DNA of 64,000 nucleotides, from NCBI GenBank assembly GCA_017985015.1, contig JAGNYI010000008.1:27041-91040 (forward strand). The letters are read 5' to 3'. The notes under the pieces were generated by a model. The model did no database searches and was not told the DNA's origin. It worked only from the letters and a program-made list of their open reading frames with translations. Positions 22,870 through 31,371 of the stretch are shown here, one piece after another. How positions within the stretch are numbered: position 1 is the stretch's first letter; each line of letters opens with the position of its first letter. This stretch comes from Giesbergeria sp. Lineage in GTDB: Bacteria > Pseudomonadota > Gammaproteobacteria > Burkholderiales > Burkholderiaceae_C. The position numbers were made by a program, and so were the translations under genes.

Positions 22870-24390
22870 ATGACCACCGCCCCCAGTCTGACTCCTGCGC
22901 ACTCGCGCGCCACAAGCCTTTTGCGACCCGTTGTGGCGCTGGGCTGCGCCCTGGTGGCCTTGACGGGCTGTGGCGGCGGCTCTGGCGACACGGCGCAGCC
23001 ACCCGCAGCCAACCTCGCGGCACCCACGAACTTCACGGTGAGCAACCTCGGAACCTTCGGATGGAGCGCGACACCTGGCGCCAACCGTTATGAACTGTTT
23101 GTGGACCCGGACGGCGCGGGCCCGCTGGCAGAGGCCAAGGCAGACGATTACAACCAGGCCACCGGCACCGGATTTACTTACGCTCAAGCGGGGATTCAAC
23201 AGATTTCAGGCTCCCTCAACGCAACCGCCTCTGCGTCCAGCCTGGCAGCAAGCCTCAACGCCCACTACCGCCTGCGCGCGTGCGACGTCAGCGGTTGCGG
23301 CGCTTTTACGGCGGCGAAGACCTATGACATTGTCAATGCCATCAGCCACGAATTCCCCTCGGGACGTGTCGCCACCAAATTTACCTACGGTTTGGACGGC
23401 TATCCGCGGCTATCCAAGGACGGCCTGACATTGGTCATCGGCCAGTCGAGCCCCGCCGCCGACTCTGCTGTGTACGTTTTCACGCGCCCCAGCAGCGCGC
23501 AACCATGGCAGCCACAAACGGTTCTGCGCTCCGGCAAAAGCTATTTCGGGGAGAAGGTCGCGCTCTCCTCGGACGGCAGCACCCTGGCCATACAAGGAAT
23601 GGAACCAACCAACGGCAATGTCAATGCGCTCACTAGTGTGGTGTACCTCTACCAGCGCAGCGGCAGTACCTGGGATCAGCAAGCCTCTCTGGAAGCACCC
23701 ACCGCACCATCGGCATGCCCACAACCATGCCGCGCTGGGAGCATTGGTCATTTGGCGCTGTCTGCCAATGGCAACCTGCTTGCTACATCGCTGAGCTTCA
23801 ACACACCCGCAGGCGTCGGTTCCACATCCATTGGCGCCGTAGTGACCTACGTCCGCAATGGAACATCGTGGTCTCAACAAGCCTTGCTGGAAACGGGCGG
23901 CAAATCTGTGGATCTATTGGCTCTGGCAGCAGACGGCAAAACCTTGGCAGTGAATCAAGGCGCTTTTTATCTTGGCGCCCCCTCACCACAGACGACCACC
24001 CCTTTCGCGCTGGTCTTTACCCAGCAAAATGGCACGTGGAGCCAGCAAGCCCGCATTCCCGTAGGCATTGTGTACCTGGTGACTGTTGGGGCTAGCTCGC
24101 TCAGCACCATGGAGCTGTCTGGCGATGGCAACACCCTCGCCATCCTTGCCAGCAATGATCCTGGGCGTCAGCCCCCAGAACTCGACATCAAGCCAGCGGA
24201 TCTCTCGTGTGGCCCGATGGTGGGCAGCTTGTATATGGCACTGTATGCACGCAATAGCAGCACCTGGCAACGGCAAGCCGCGATCTCGCGCGGAAATGCA
24301 GACTCCTGGGCACTGGCCAGCGACGGCAACGCCGTGTTCTACGGCAACGCACTGTTCACGCGCAGCAACGGCACCTGGGCTTGCCCTTGA
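22870..24390 (+). CDS. Lipoprotein with Fn3-like module and repeated propeller-like region
   Basis: 506 residues from the ATG at 22870, preceded by AAGGATTT. A long N-region, hydrophobic segment and lipobox LTGC (about residue 36) followed by GGGSGDT indicate a lipoprotein. Residues 45-160 resemble a fibronectin-like module (FTVSNLGTFGWSATPGANRY). From about 170 on, repeats of the type L-S-x-D-G-(S/N)-T-L-A-(I/V) recur (ALSSDGSTLAIQG, ALSANGNLLATSL, ALAADGKTLAVNQ, ELSGDGNTLAILA), as in FG-GAP/WD-like beta-propellers. Its function is unknown. Base composition is visibly less GC-rich than the neighbours, which may mark an accessory gene. Confidence 0.78.
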   Translation: MTTAPSLTPAHSRATSLLRPVVALGCALVALTGCGGGSGDTAQPPAANLAAPTNFTVSNLGTFGWSATPGANRYELFVDPDGAGPLAEAKADDYNQATGTGFTYAQAGIQQISGSLNATASASSLAASLNAHYRLRACDVSGCGAFTAAKTYDIVNAISHEFPSGRVATKFTYGLDGYPRLSKDGLTLVIGQSSPAADSAVYVFTRPSSAQPWQPQTVLRSGKSYFGEKVALSSDGSTLAIQGMEPTNGNVNALTSVVYLYQRSGSTWDQQASLEAPTAPSACPQPCRAGSIGHLALSANGNLLATSLSFNTPAGVGSTSIGAVVTYVRNGTSWSQQALLETGGKSVDLLALAADGKTLAVNQGAFYLGAPSPQTTTPFALVFTQQNGTWSQQARIPVGIVYLVTVGASSLSTMELSGDGNTLAILASNDPGRQPPELDIKPADLSCGPMVGSLYMALYARNSSTWQRQAAISRGNADSWALASDGNAVFYGNALFTRSNGTWACP

Positions 24391-24486
24391 TCGGCTGCTG
24401 CGCGAGGGGCCTGCCGAGCTTTGGGGCCAGACAAAGCGCGGCTCGGTGTACCCGGTGGCATCGAGCCCTGCATTAGCATCGGCACC

Positions 24487-25428
24487 ATGCCCCTGACGCG
24501 AAAGCCCCACCTCGACACGCTCTCCATTGCCTTGCTGCTCGCCTGCTGCATGTTCTGGGGCTTTCAGCAGGTGCTGATCAAAGCCACTGTGGCCGAGGTG
24601 GCGCCGGTGTTCCAGGGCTTTGTGCGTTTTGTCATGGCGAGCGTCGCTGTCCTGCTCTGGTGCCTGTGGCGCGGCGTGCCGGTGAGCCCCTTGCACGAGG
24701 GCCGCCAGAACCGCGGGGCGCTTTGGGGCGGACTGCTGGCCGGGGCGCTGTTTGCCGGTGAATTCGCGTGCATCTATATCGGGCTGCAGTACACGCAGGC
24801 TTCGCGCCTGACGGTGTTTTTGTATTGCGCGCCGTTCTGGGTGGCCCTGATTTTGCCGCGCTTGGTCGCTGGCGAAGGCCTGCGCGGCTGGCAATGGCTG
24901 GGTCTGGCGGGCGCCTTCGTGGGCGCGGCGCTGGCGCTGGGCGACGGGTTGTGGCACCCCGCTGTGCAGACCCAGCCGCTGGCCTGGGTGGGCGACCTGC
25001 TGGGCCTGGCCGCCGGACTGATGTGGGCGCTGACTACCGTGGTGATCCGCAGCACCCCGATGGGCCGCATTGCCCCCGCCAAGCAGCTGCTCTACCAGGT
25101 TGGGGTGAGCGCGGCCGTCCTTCCCTTTCTGTCGCTTGCGCTCGGCGAGACCTGGTCTTTGCAACTGAGCGGCTTTGCCTGGGCCTCGCTGCTGCTCCAA
25201 TCGCTGGTGGGCGCGTTTGCCAGCTACCTGGCGTGGATGTGGATGCTGGCGCACTACAACGCCACCAAGATGTCGTCCTTTGTCTTTTTGACGCCGGTGT
25301 TTGCCTTGCTCTTTGGCGCGTTCTGGCTGGGCGAGACCATCACCCCCGGCCTGCTGGCGGCGCTAACGCTGGTGGCAGTGGGCATCATCGTCGTCAACCG
25401 CCGCCCCCGGATGGCGGCTGGCGCGTAG
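24487..25428 (+). CDS. EamA/DMT-family membrane transporter
   Basis: 313 residues from the ATG at 24487. About ten membrane helices in two EamA halves (about 10-145 and 160-300). The second half has the typical FLTPVFALLFGAFWLGETIT motif, and the first ends AGAFVGAALALGDG. Members export amino acids, purines or other small metabolites. No neighbouring gene specifies the substrate. Confidence 0.88.
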   Translation: MPLTRKPHLDTLSIALLLACCMFWGFQQVLIKATVAEVAPVFQGFVRFVMASVAVLLWCLWRGVPVSPLHEGRQNRGALWGGLLAGALFAGEFACIYIGLQYTQASRLTVFLYCAPFWVALILPRLVAGEGLRGWQWLGLAGAFVGAALALGDGLWHPAVQTQPLAWVGDLLGLAAGLMWALTTVVIRSTPMGRIAPAKQLLYQVGVSAAVLPFLSLALGETWSLQLSGFAWASLLLQSLVGAFASYLAWMWMLAHYNATKMSSFVFLTPVFALLFGAFWLGETITPGLLAALTLVAVGIIVVNRRPRMAAGA

Positions 25429-25551
25429 GTTTTCCGCCGACACGCAGGCCCGCGCTGCCCTGACGCGCACCAACCCCCGGCCCGCGCACAGTGAAGGCGC
25501 GGCGGCGCGCAGCCCGCACATCGCCGCAACACAAGCAAAAGGAGGCTCTCC

Positions 25552-25881
25552 ATGGCCCACAGCAATCTTCTGGGCGGCGACAGCATCGCCGTGCAACCCG
25601 ATGGCCGCAGCGCCGAGGCGCTGGGCACCAGCGGCAATTCCGACAGCGGCAGCGACGTGGTGGGCACGCTCAGCCGCGCCGAACTGCAAAGCGACAGCGA
25701 CGCCACCGGCACCGGCGAGCAATCGGACGTAGAGCGCGACAACGCTGCTGCCGCGAGCGACATCCGCCCGGACCGCGTGCGCGGCAGCGAGGGCTTGCAG
25801 GCCCCCGGCACGGCTGCCAGAGAAATAGACCAGCTAGCCAGCGACGACGACGCCGCGCCCGGCGAAGATCCGTCGGTCTGA
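25552..25881 (+). CDS. Small acidic, probably disordered protein of unknown function
   Basis: 109 residues, rich in Asp, Ser, Gly, Ala and Glu, with no hydrophobic segment (GTSGNSDSGSDVVGT, QSDSDATGTGEQSDVERDN, ASDDDAAPGEDPS). A strong AAAAGGAGG lies six bases before the ATG, which supports real translation. It is likely cytoplasmic and disordered. I recognise no family. It ends before the dispersed repeat and faces pssA. Confidence 0.65.
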   Translation: MAHSNLLGGDSIAVQPDGRSAEALGTSGNSDSGSDVVGTLSRAELQSDSDATGTGEQSDVERDNAAAASDIRPDRVRGSEGLQAPGTAAREIDQLASDDDAAPGEDPSV

Positions 25882-25937
25882 GAGCGGCGCGCTTTTGCTT
25901 GCGACGGTCCAAGTCAGGCGCCGCCTGTGGGGCGCAT

Positions 25938-25996
25938 ATTGCTATACAATATATAGCTGCTTGTGCTTACCCAATAAGCGCTGGACGTCTAAAAGT
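25938..25996 (+). repeat. Dispersed REP-like repeat, copy 3
   Basis: ATTGCTATACAATATATAGCTGC, then GTGCTTA-CCCAA-TAAGCGCTGGACG. It lies between two convergent genes and ends two bases before the pssA stop. Confidence 0.75.
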
Positions 25997-25997
25997 C

Positions 25998-26630
25998 TTA
26001 GAATTTCGGGATGCGGATGCGGCTGATCATCAAGGAGCCCGACAGCGCGAACACCAGCACCAGCGGGTGCAGGTTCCAGCCGGCCACATGCCACTGGCCA
26101 AACCACAGCGTTTCGCGCACCGCGCCCAGCGCGGCAGCCACCGCCAGCAGGGCCACGAGCACGATGGACGTCGGGATGGGCGTGCCCTCGAAGTACTTCA
26201 CCTTGCCGTCGTCGCCCGAGAGCGTTTCGGCCGTCACGTTGTAGCGCGCCAGGCGCGAGACGCCGCAGGCGACAAAGTAGGCCAGCACGATGCGGTCCCA
26301 GCCGCCCTGCATACCGCAGGCGTAGGCCAGCACGGCGGGGGCCACGCCAAAAGAGATCACGTCGGCCAGCGAATCGAGTTCGCGCCCCATGGCCGAGCTT
26401 TTTTGCCGCCAGCGCGCCACACGGCCATCGAGCACATCAAAAATGAGCGCGGCCAGCACCAGTGCGGCGGCGTAATACACATGCTGCCGGTTGCCGTTTT
26501 CCAGGTAGGTCATGGCGGAAAACAGTGCGCCGACGCCGCAAACGGCATTGCCCAGCGTGAACCAGTCGGCGAGGTGGAACTCGCGAATCATGGAAAAGCG
26601 CTTCGGGCGGTTATCAGTGGAGTCGGTCAT
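25998..26630 (-). CDS. pssA: CDP-diacylglycerol-serine O-phosphatidyltransferase-like membrane enzyme
   Basis: 210 residues with about six membrane helices. The CDP-alcohol phosphotransferase signature D-2x-DG-2x-AR-8x-G-3x-D-3x-D is complete (DVLDGRVARW, then GRELDSLAD). The PssA type II features include HLADWFTLGNAVCG near the start. It forms phosphatidylserine from CDP-diacylglycerol and serine, the precursor of phosphatidylethanolamine. A related CDP-alcohol transferase with another head group is possible but less likely. Confidence 0.88.
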   Translation of the reverse strand: MTDSTDNRPKRFSMIREFHLADWFTLGNAVCGVGALFSAMTYLENGNRQHVYYAAALVLAALIFDVLDGRVARWRQKSSAMGRELDSLADVISFGVAPAVLAYACGMQGGWDRIVLAYFVACGVSRLARYNVTAETLSGDDGKVKYFEGTPIPTSIVLVALLAVAAALGAVRETLWFGQWHVAGWNLHPLVLVFALSGSLMISRIRIPKF

Positions 26631-26802
26631 GGGGGCCTTCCGGCAGAGGTCGGGGCTTCATTATGGAAGCGCGCCTGGCAGCTTCCCTGTCGGCGAAACG
26701 CGCATATGGCTGGGGGCGGGCCAGGGGCCGATCGCCCGGAGACGCCAGCGTGCGGCAACTGCCGGTGCAGCGCCAGGGTTATGTGATGACCACCTGGGCG
26801 TT

Positions 26803-28881
26803 TTAGCCGCGCATGCGCGCTGCGCGCTCGACCGCAAACGCCACGTACCAGTCGAGGCAAGCGGGGTTCGCCATGGCGTCCTTGTTGACCACTTTGTCGA
26901 TGGGCTGGCCCAGCAGCATCTTCTTGATCGGCAGCTCCTGCTTTTTGCCGCTGAGCGTACGCGGCACCTCGGGCACGGCGAAGATGTCGTCGGGCACAAA
27001 GCGCGGACTCAGCGCGGTGCGCACCGCCCCGTTGATGCGCGCGCGCAGCGCCTCGGTAAGCAGGTGGCCCGGGCGCAGCACCACAAAGAGCGGCATGTAG
27101 CTCTCGCGCCCCAGGTATTCCAGGTCCACCACGAGGCTGTCGATCACCTCGGACAGGGCTTCGACGGCGCTGTAGATTTCGCTCGTGCCCATGCGCAGGC
27201 CGTGGCGGTTGATGGTGGCGTCCGAGCGGCCGTAGATCACGCAGCCAGGGTGGTCCGCACTGCCGATCTCGATCCAGTCGCCGTGGCGCCAGACGGCGCC
27301 CATCTCGGGCGGGCCGTCGCCGCCGCCGGGCAGGCGCCCGTGGCCCGCAGGAAAGGTGTCGAAGTAGCTCGACAGGTAGCGTTCGCCACCCGGGTCCCCC
27401 CACAGGTACAGCGGCATCGACGGGATGGGCTGCGTGCAGACCAGTTCACCGACGGCGTCCAGCACCGGCTGGCCGTGCGTGTCCCAGGCCTCGACAGCGG
27501 CGCCCAGCATGCGGCACTGCATGCGGCCAGGGGTTTGCGGCAGCTCACAGTTGCCGCCAATGAAGGCGCCGGCAAAGTCGGTGCCCCCAGAAATGTTGGC
27601 CCACCAGATGCCATCTTCCCGGTTGCCATCGACGCCCGCCGCTGCCATGAAGCGCGTGCCCCATTGCTGTACTTCGGCCGACAGCGGCGAGCCGGTGGAG
27701 CCCAGCGCGCGGATGCGGGTCAGATCGCCGCACTGCGCGGCGGTGATGCCGGCCTTCATGCAATTGGCGTAGATGGCGGCGCCGGCGCCAAAGAAGGTCA
27801 CGCCGGTCTCGGCGGCAAAGCGCCAGAGCACCGACCAGTCGGGGTTCTCTTTGGTGCCTCCAGGGCTGCCGTCGAAGATGACGCAGGTGGTGCCCGAGAG
27901 CAGGCCGGCCATTTGCGCGTTCCACATCACCCAGCCGGTGCTGCTGTACCAGTGGTAACGCTCGCCCCAGCTGTTGGGCGCATAGCTGCAGCCGATGTCG
28001 TTGTGCAGTCCGCCCATCATCATCTTCACCAGCATCATGCCGCCGTGGCCGTGCACGATGGGTTTGGGCAGGCCGGTGGTGCCGCTGGAATACACGATCC
28101 AGAGCGGGTAGTCAAACGGCAGCCAGAGTGGTTCGAAGGCTTCGGTTTCTGGATCATTTCGGCTGCTTGCGCTAGTCCAGTTTGCCCAATCAGCTATAGA
28201 AACAGAAGCATCCAGGTTGCCCACCAGCACCGCGTGCTGCACGCTGGGCAATGCGGCGCGCAGTTGGGCCAGCACCGGCAGGCGGTCGATTTCGCGCCCG
28301 GCATAGACGATGCCGTCTACGCCTATCAGCACCTTGGGTTCGATCTGGCGGAAGCGGTCGAGTACCGCCTGTGTGCCCATGTCGGGCGCGCAGATGCTCC
28401 ACACCCCGCCGAGACTGGCTGTGGCCAGAAACGCCACCATGGCTTCGGGAATGTTGGGCAGGTAGGCTGCCACGCGGTCGCCCGGCTGCAGGCCTGCGGC
28501 GCGCAGATGCAGCGCCATGGCCGCCACTTGCTGCTGCAGCTGCGGCCAGGAAAGTTCGCGCGCCGCGCCGCGCTCATTGCGTGCGACGATGGCCGGTATG
28601 CCGGCCGCATGTGCGCCTGGCACATGTCGCAGCACCTGGCGCGCGTAGTTCACCTGGGCGCCAGGAAACCACTCTGCGCCTGGCATCACGTTCTTTGCCA
28701 GCACGTGTAGGTGCGGCGTGGGCGACTGGATGTCGAAGAACTCCCAGATGCTTTGCCAGAACACGTCGAGCTCGGTGGTGGACCAGCGCCACAGCGCGTC
28801 GTAGTCGTCAAAGTGCAGGCCGCGCTCGGCGCGCAGCCAGTCCTGGTAGAGGCGAATCTGAGGAATATGGGGCGCTTGCAT
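26803..28881 (-). CDS. aacS: Acetoacetyl-CoA synthetase (acetoacetate-CoA ligase)
   Basis: 692 residues, an AMP-forming ligase of the AACS group. N-terminal WFPGAQVNYARQVLRH, AMP-binding P-loop IVYSSGTTGLPKPIVHGHGG, the A5-like YHWYSSTGWVMWN and a C-terminal catalytic Lys in RTLSGKKQELPIKK. It converts acetoacetate, ATP and CoA to acetoacetyl-CoA in the cytosol. Residues about 225-240 are encoded by a sequence resembling the genome's dispersed repeat and form an unconserved linker just before the P-loop. The protein is about 30-40 residues longer than usual AACS. It is divergent from the TetR/TRAP/fumarylacetoacetase operon across two operator palindromes. Confidence 0.88.
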   Translation of the reverse strand: MQAPHIPQIRLYQDWLRAERGLHFDDYDALWRWSTTELDVFWQSIWEFFDIQSPTPHLHVLAKNVMPGAEWFPGAQVNYARQVLRHVPGAHAAGIPAIVARNERGAARELSWPQLQQQVAAMALHLRAAGLQPGDRVAAYLPNIPEAMVAFLATASLGGVWSICAPDMGTQAVLDRFRQIEPKVLIGVDGIVYAGREIDRLPVLAQLRAALPSVQHAVLVGNLDASVSIADWANWTSASSRNDPETEAFEPLWLPFDYPLWIVYSSGTTGLPKPIVHGHGGMMLVKMMMGGLHNDIGCSYAPNSWGERYHWYSSTGWVMWNAQMAGLLSGTTCVIFDGSPGGTKENPDWSVLWRFAAETGVTFFGAGAAIYANCMKAGITAAQCGDLTRIRALGSTGSPLSAEVQQWGTRFMAAAGVDGNREDGIWWANISGGTDFAGAFIGGNCELPQTPGRMQCRMLGAAVEAWDTHGQPVLDAVGELVCTQPIPSMPLYLWGDPGGERYLSSYFDTFPAGHGRLPGGGDGPPEMGAVWRHGDWIEIGSADHPGCVIYGRSDATINRHGLRMGTSEIYSAVEALSEVIDSLVVDLEYLGRESYMPLFVVLRPGHLLTEALRARINGAVRTALSPRFVPDDIFAVPEVPRTLSGKKQELPIKKMLLGQPIDKVVNKDAMANPACLDWYVAFAVERAARMRG
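28161..28209. repeat. Diverged dispersed repeat inside the aacS coding sequence
   Basis: GGCTGCTTGCGCTAG through AGCTATAG. The GGCT block and the AGCTAT block are 30 bases apart, the same spacing as in the copy at 43551. It is read in frame within aacS, so it appears as an extra hydrophilic linker rather than a disruption. Confidence 0.4.
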
Positions 28882-28926
28882 AGGCTCTTGAGGGTAGCGC
28901 CACAGACGCGGCGACGTGACTAGGGT

Positions 28927-28942
28927 TTGTACGGTTGTACAA
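28927..28942. promoter_or_regulatory. TetR operator palindrome 1
   Basis: TTGTACGGTTGTACAA fits TTGTAC-N4-GTACAA. It lies in the 89-bp divergent gap between aacS and the tetR gene. Confidence 0.65.
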
Positions 28943-28947
28943 AGGTT

Positions 28948-28963
28948 TTGTACGATCGTTCAA
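28948..28963. promoter_or_regulatory. TetR operator palindrome 2
   Basis: TTGTACGATCGTTCAA is the same palindrome with one changed base. Its centre is 21 bp (two helical turns) from operator 1, so two dimers could bind the same face. It lies 7 bp before the tetR start. Confidence 0.65.
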
Positions 28964-28970
28964 TACCGCC

Positions 28971-29672
28971 ATGCCGACGCTCATCCGCCCGCGCACACGC
29001 CGCGCAAAAACCGCCACGGGCGAGCGCCCAGATCGCCGCGCGGCCATCCTGTTGGCTGCAGAAAGGCTGTTTGCCGAGCATGGCTATCACGCAGTATCGA
29101 TCCGGCAGATTGCCCAGGAAGCCGCCGTTCCGCTGGCCCTGGTGGGCTATTACTTTGGCCAGAAGCACGAGCTGTTTCACGCCATCTTTGCCCATTGGCG
29201 CGGCACCATCTCCGAGCGCCTGGCGCTGCTGGCCGACGCCGAGACGAGTCCACGCGATGCCCACCACCTGGGCCGCATCGTGCACGCCTTTGTGCAGCCG
29301 GTGCTGCAACTGCGGGCCAGCAGCGAAGGCGAGTACTACGCGCTGCTGGTGGCGCGCGAGCTCCTGTACCGCACTCCAGGCACTGAGCAGGTGCTGGCCG
29401 ATTTTTTTGACCCCATGGCGCACGCCTTCATTGCGGCGCTGCAGGCGGCCTGCCCCGGCAGCACGCGGGCCCAGACCGCCTGGGCCTACCAGTTCACCAT
29501 GGGGGCGCTGCTCCACCACCTGATTGATCACCGCGTCGAACGCCTGTCGCTGGGCGCCAATACGCCCCACGACGCGCAGGCCGCGCCGCTGCTCACGGCC
29601 TTCATTACCGCCGGAATTGGCGCGCTGCTGCTGCCGGCGCAGCCGCTCCCGCATTCCGCCGCCACCCGTTGA
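28971..29672 (+). CDS. TetR/AcrR regulator of the TRAP/fumarylacetoacetase operon
   Basis: 233 residues from the ATG at 28971. The HTH is at about 15-65 (HAVSIRQIAQEAAVPLALVG, then YYFGQKHELFHAIF). The C-terminal domain resembles CecR/YbiH-type regulators. It stands first in the rightward operon, 25 bp before the TRAP binding-protein gene, and behind two 16-bp palindromes. Autoregulation and control of the divergent aacS are likely. Confidence 0.9.
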   Translation: MPTLIRPRTRRAKTATGERPDRRAAILLAAERLFAEHGYHAVSIRQIAQEAAVPLALVGYYFGQKHELFHAIFAHWRGTISERLALLADAETSPRDAHHLGRIVHAFVQPVLQLRASSEGEYYALLVARELLYRTPGTEQVLADFFDPMAHAFIAALQAACPGSTRAQTAWAYQFTMGALLHHLIDHRVERLSLGANTPHDAQAAPLLTAFITAGIGALLLPAQPLPHSAATR

Positions 29673-29697
29673 TACCGACCCAAAAGGAGACTTCCCC

Positions 29698-30771
29698 ATG
29701 CACCGCCGCACCCTGCACCGCCTGGCCCTGGCCACCACGCTTGCCCTGGCCGCCACCGGCGCCGCGCACGCCCAGCAGACGATTCGCCTCACCGCAGCCG
29801 GCGGCCACCCGCCGGTGTTTCTGTGGGTCAAGCTGATTGACGAGTTCTTTATTCCCGAGGTGGACAAGCGCCTGGCGGCCGCTGGCGGCCAAACCAAAAT
29901 CGACTGGACGCGCGCCTGGGGCGGCACACTCATCAAAATCGGCAGCGAATCCAAGGGCATTGCCGATGGTGTGGCCGACATTGGTTTTGTTGGCACCATC
30001 TTTGAGGCGCCGCGCTTCCCGCTGCAAAACGTGAGCTACTTCGCGCCCTTTGGCTCCAACGACATAGGCACCGTCACCAAGGTGGTCAACCAGTTGCAGC
30101 ACGACGTGCCCGCCATGGGCGGCACCTGGACCAAGAACGGTCTGGTGTACCTGGGCGGCGCCGCACTCGACTCCTACCACCTGTGGACCAACTTCCCAGT
30201 GAACTCGGTGGACGACCTCAAGGGCAAGAAAATCACCGCGCCCGGGCCCTCTGCGAACTGGATTCGCGACACCGGCGCGGTGGCGGTGGCGGGCAACCTG
30301 AATACTTACTACGAAGACATCAAGTCCGGCGTCTCCAACGGTGTCATCACCTTTGCCACCGGCGCCTGGGGTGCCAAGGTGCACGAAGTGGCGCCTTACA
30401 TCACCAAAGTCAATTTCGGCTCCCAGTTCGCCGGCGGCATCGCCATGAACAAGGGGCGCTTTGACAAACTGCCGCCCGAGGTGCAAAAAGTCTTCCGCGA
30501 CGTCGGCGACGAATACAGCGCCCGCTTTGCCGCCGCGCAGACAGCCGCCGCCGCCGGCTTGCTCAAGAAGATGGAAGAGGCCGGCGCAAAAATCAGCGAA
30601 CTGCCGGCCGCCGAGCGCAAGCGCTGGGCCGACACCTTGCCGCCGATTGCCAAGACCTGGGCCGCTGACCTGCAAGCCAAGGGCCTGCCCGCCGACGAAG
30701 TGCTCAAGGGTTATGTCGAGGGGCTCAAGAAAAGCGGCGCCGATTTGCCGCGCGACTGGTCGGCCAAGTAA
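29698..30771 (+). CDS. TRAP transporter periplasmic binding protein
   Basis: 357 residues. The ATG at 29698 follows AAAGGAG and opens a signal peptide (LALATTLALAATGAAHA). DctP-fold features: TIRLTAAGGHPPVFLWVKLI, IADGVADIGFVGT and the binding-site Arg region WIRDTGAVAVAGN. It differs strongly from the dctP products at 11.9-14 kb, so it probably binds another organic or aromatic acid. Paired permeases follow directly. Confidence 0.9.
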   Translation: MHRRTLHRLALATTLALAATGAAHAQQTIRLTAAGGHPPVFLWVKLIDEFFIPEVDKRLAAAGGQTKIDWTRAWGGTLIKIGSESKGIADGVADIGFVGTIFEAPRFPLQNVSYFAPFGSNDIGTVTKVVNQLQHDVPAMGGTWTKNGLVYLGGAALDSYHLWTNFPVNSVDDLKGKKITAPGPSANWIRDTGAVAVAGNLNTYYEDIKSGVSNGVITFATGAWGAKVHEVAPYITKVNFGSQFAGGIAMNKGRFDKLPPEVQKVFRDVGDEYSARFAAAQTAAAAGLLKKMEEAGAKISELPAAERKRWADTLPPIAKTWAADLQAKGLPADEVLKGYVEGLKKSGADLPRDWSAK

Positions 30772-30783
30772 GAACGCGGCAAC

Positions 30784-31371
30784 ATGGAGCATTCAGCCCC
30801 AACCGACGCCAGCCCTCCAGCAGTGGCGCGCGACGCCTACGGCCAGCCCATGCCTTGGAAGTTCCACCGCGTGCTGCAGGCGCTCAATGCGCTGGGCACG
30901 CTGTGGATCGTGGCGCTCATGGTGCTCATCAACACCGATGTGCTGGGCCGCAACCTGTTGAACGCACCGGTGCGCGGCGTCACCGAACTGGTGTCGCTGT
31001 CCATCGTCGGCATCGTCTTCCTGCAACTGGCCGACACGCTGCACAGCGGCCGCATCACGCGCGCCGATGTGATGCTGCAAGGCCTGGAGCAGAACCGGCC
31101 GCGCCTGGCGGCGCTGCTGCACGTCGCCTTCCACCTGATCGGTGCGGTGCTGATGGCGACCATCCTCTGGGCCGCCTGGGAGCCGCTGTGGGAGTCCATC
31201 CGCATCCGCGAATATGTCGGCGCGATTGGCGACTTCACCGCGCCGGTGTGGCCGGTTCGCCTGGTGATGCTGATTGGACTGGCGGCGACGCTGGCCACCT
31301 TCGTGCTGCTGGCGTACGCCGACTGGCGGCGCTTTGGCGCGCTGCGCCAGCGCACGGGGACGCTGCCATGA
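30784..31371 (+). CDS. TRAP transporter small permease (DctQ)
   Basis: 195 residues, four membrane helices. FHRVLQALNALGTLWIVALM begins the first helix, and NTDVLGRNLLNAPVRGVTEL is the conserved DctQ segment. It forms the membrane complex with the following large permease, whose start overlaps its stop by four bases. Confidence 0.9.
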   Translation: MEHSAPTDASPPAVARDAYGQPMPWKFHRVLQALNALGTLWIVALMVLINTDVLGRNLLNAPVRGVTELVSLSIVGIVFLQLADTLHSGRITRADVMLQGLEQNRPRLAALLHVAFHLIGAVLMATILWAAWEPLWESIRIREYVGAIGDFTAPVWPVRLVMLIGLAATLATFVLLAYADWRRFGALRQRTGTLP

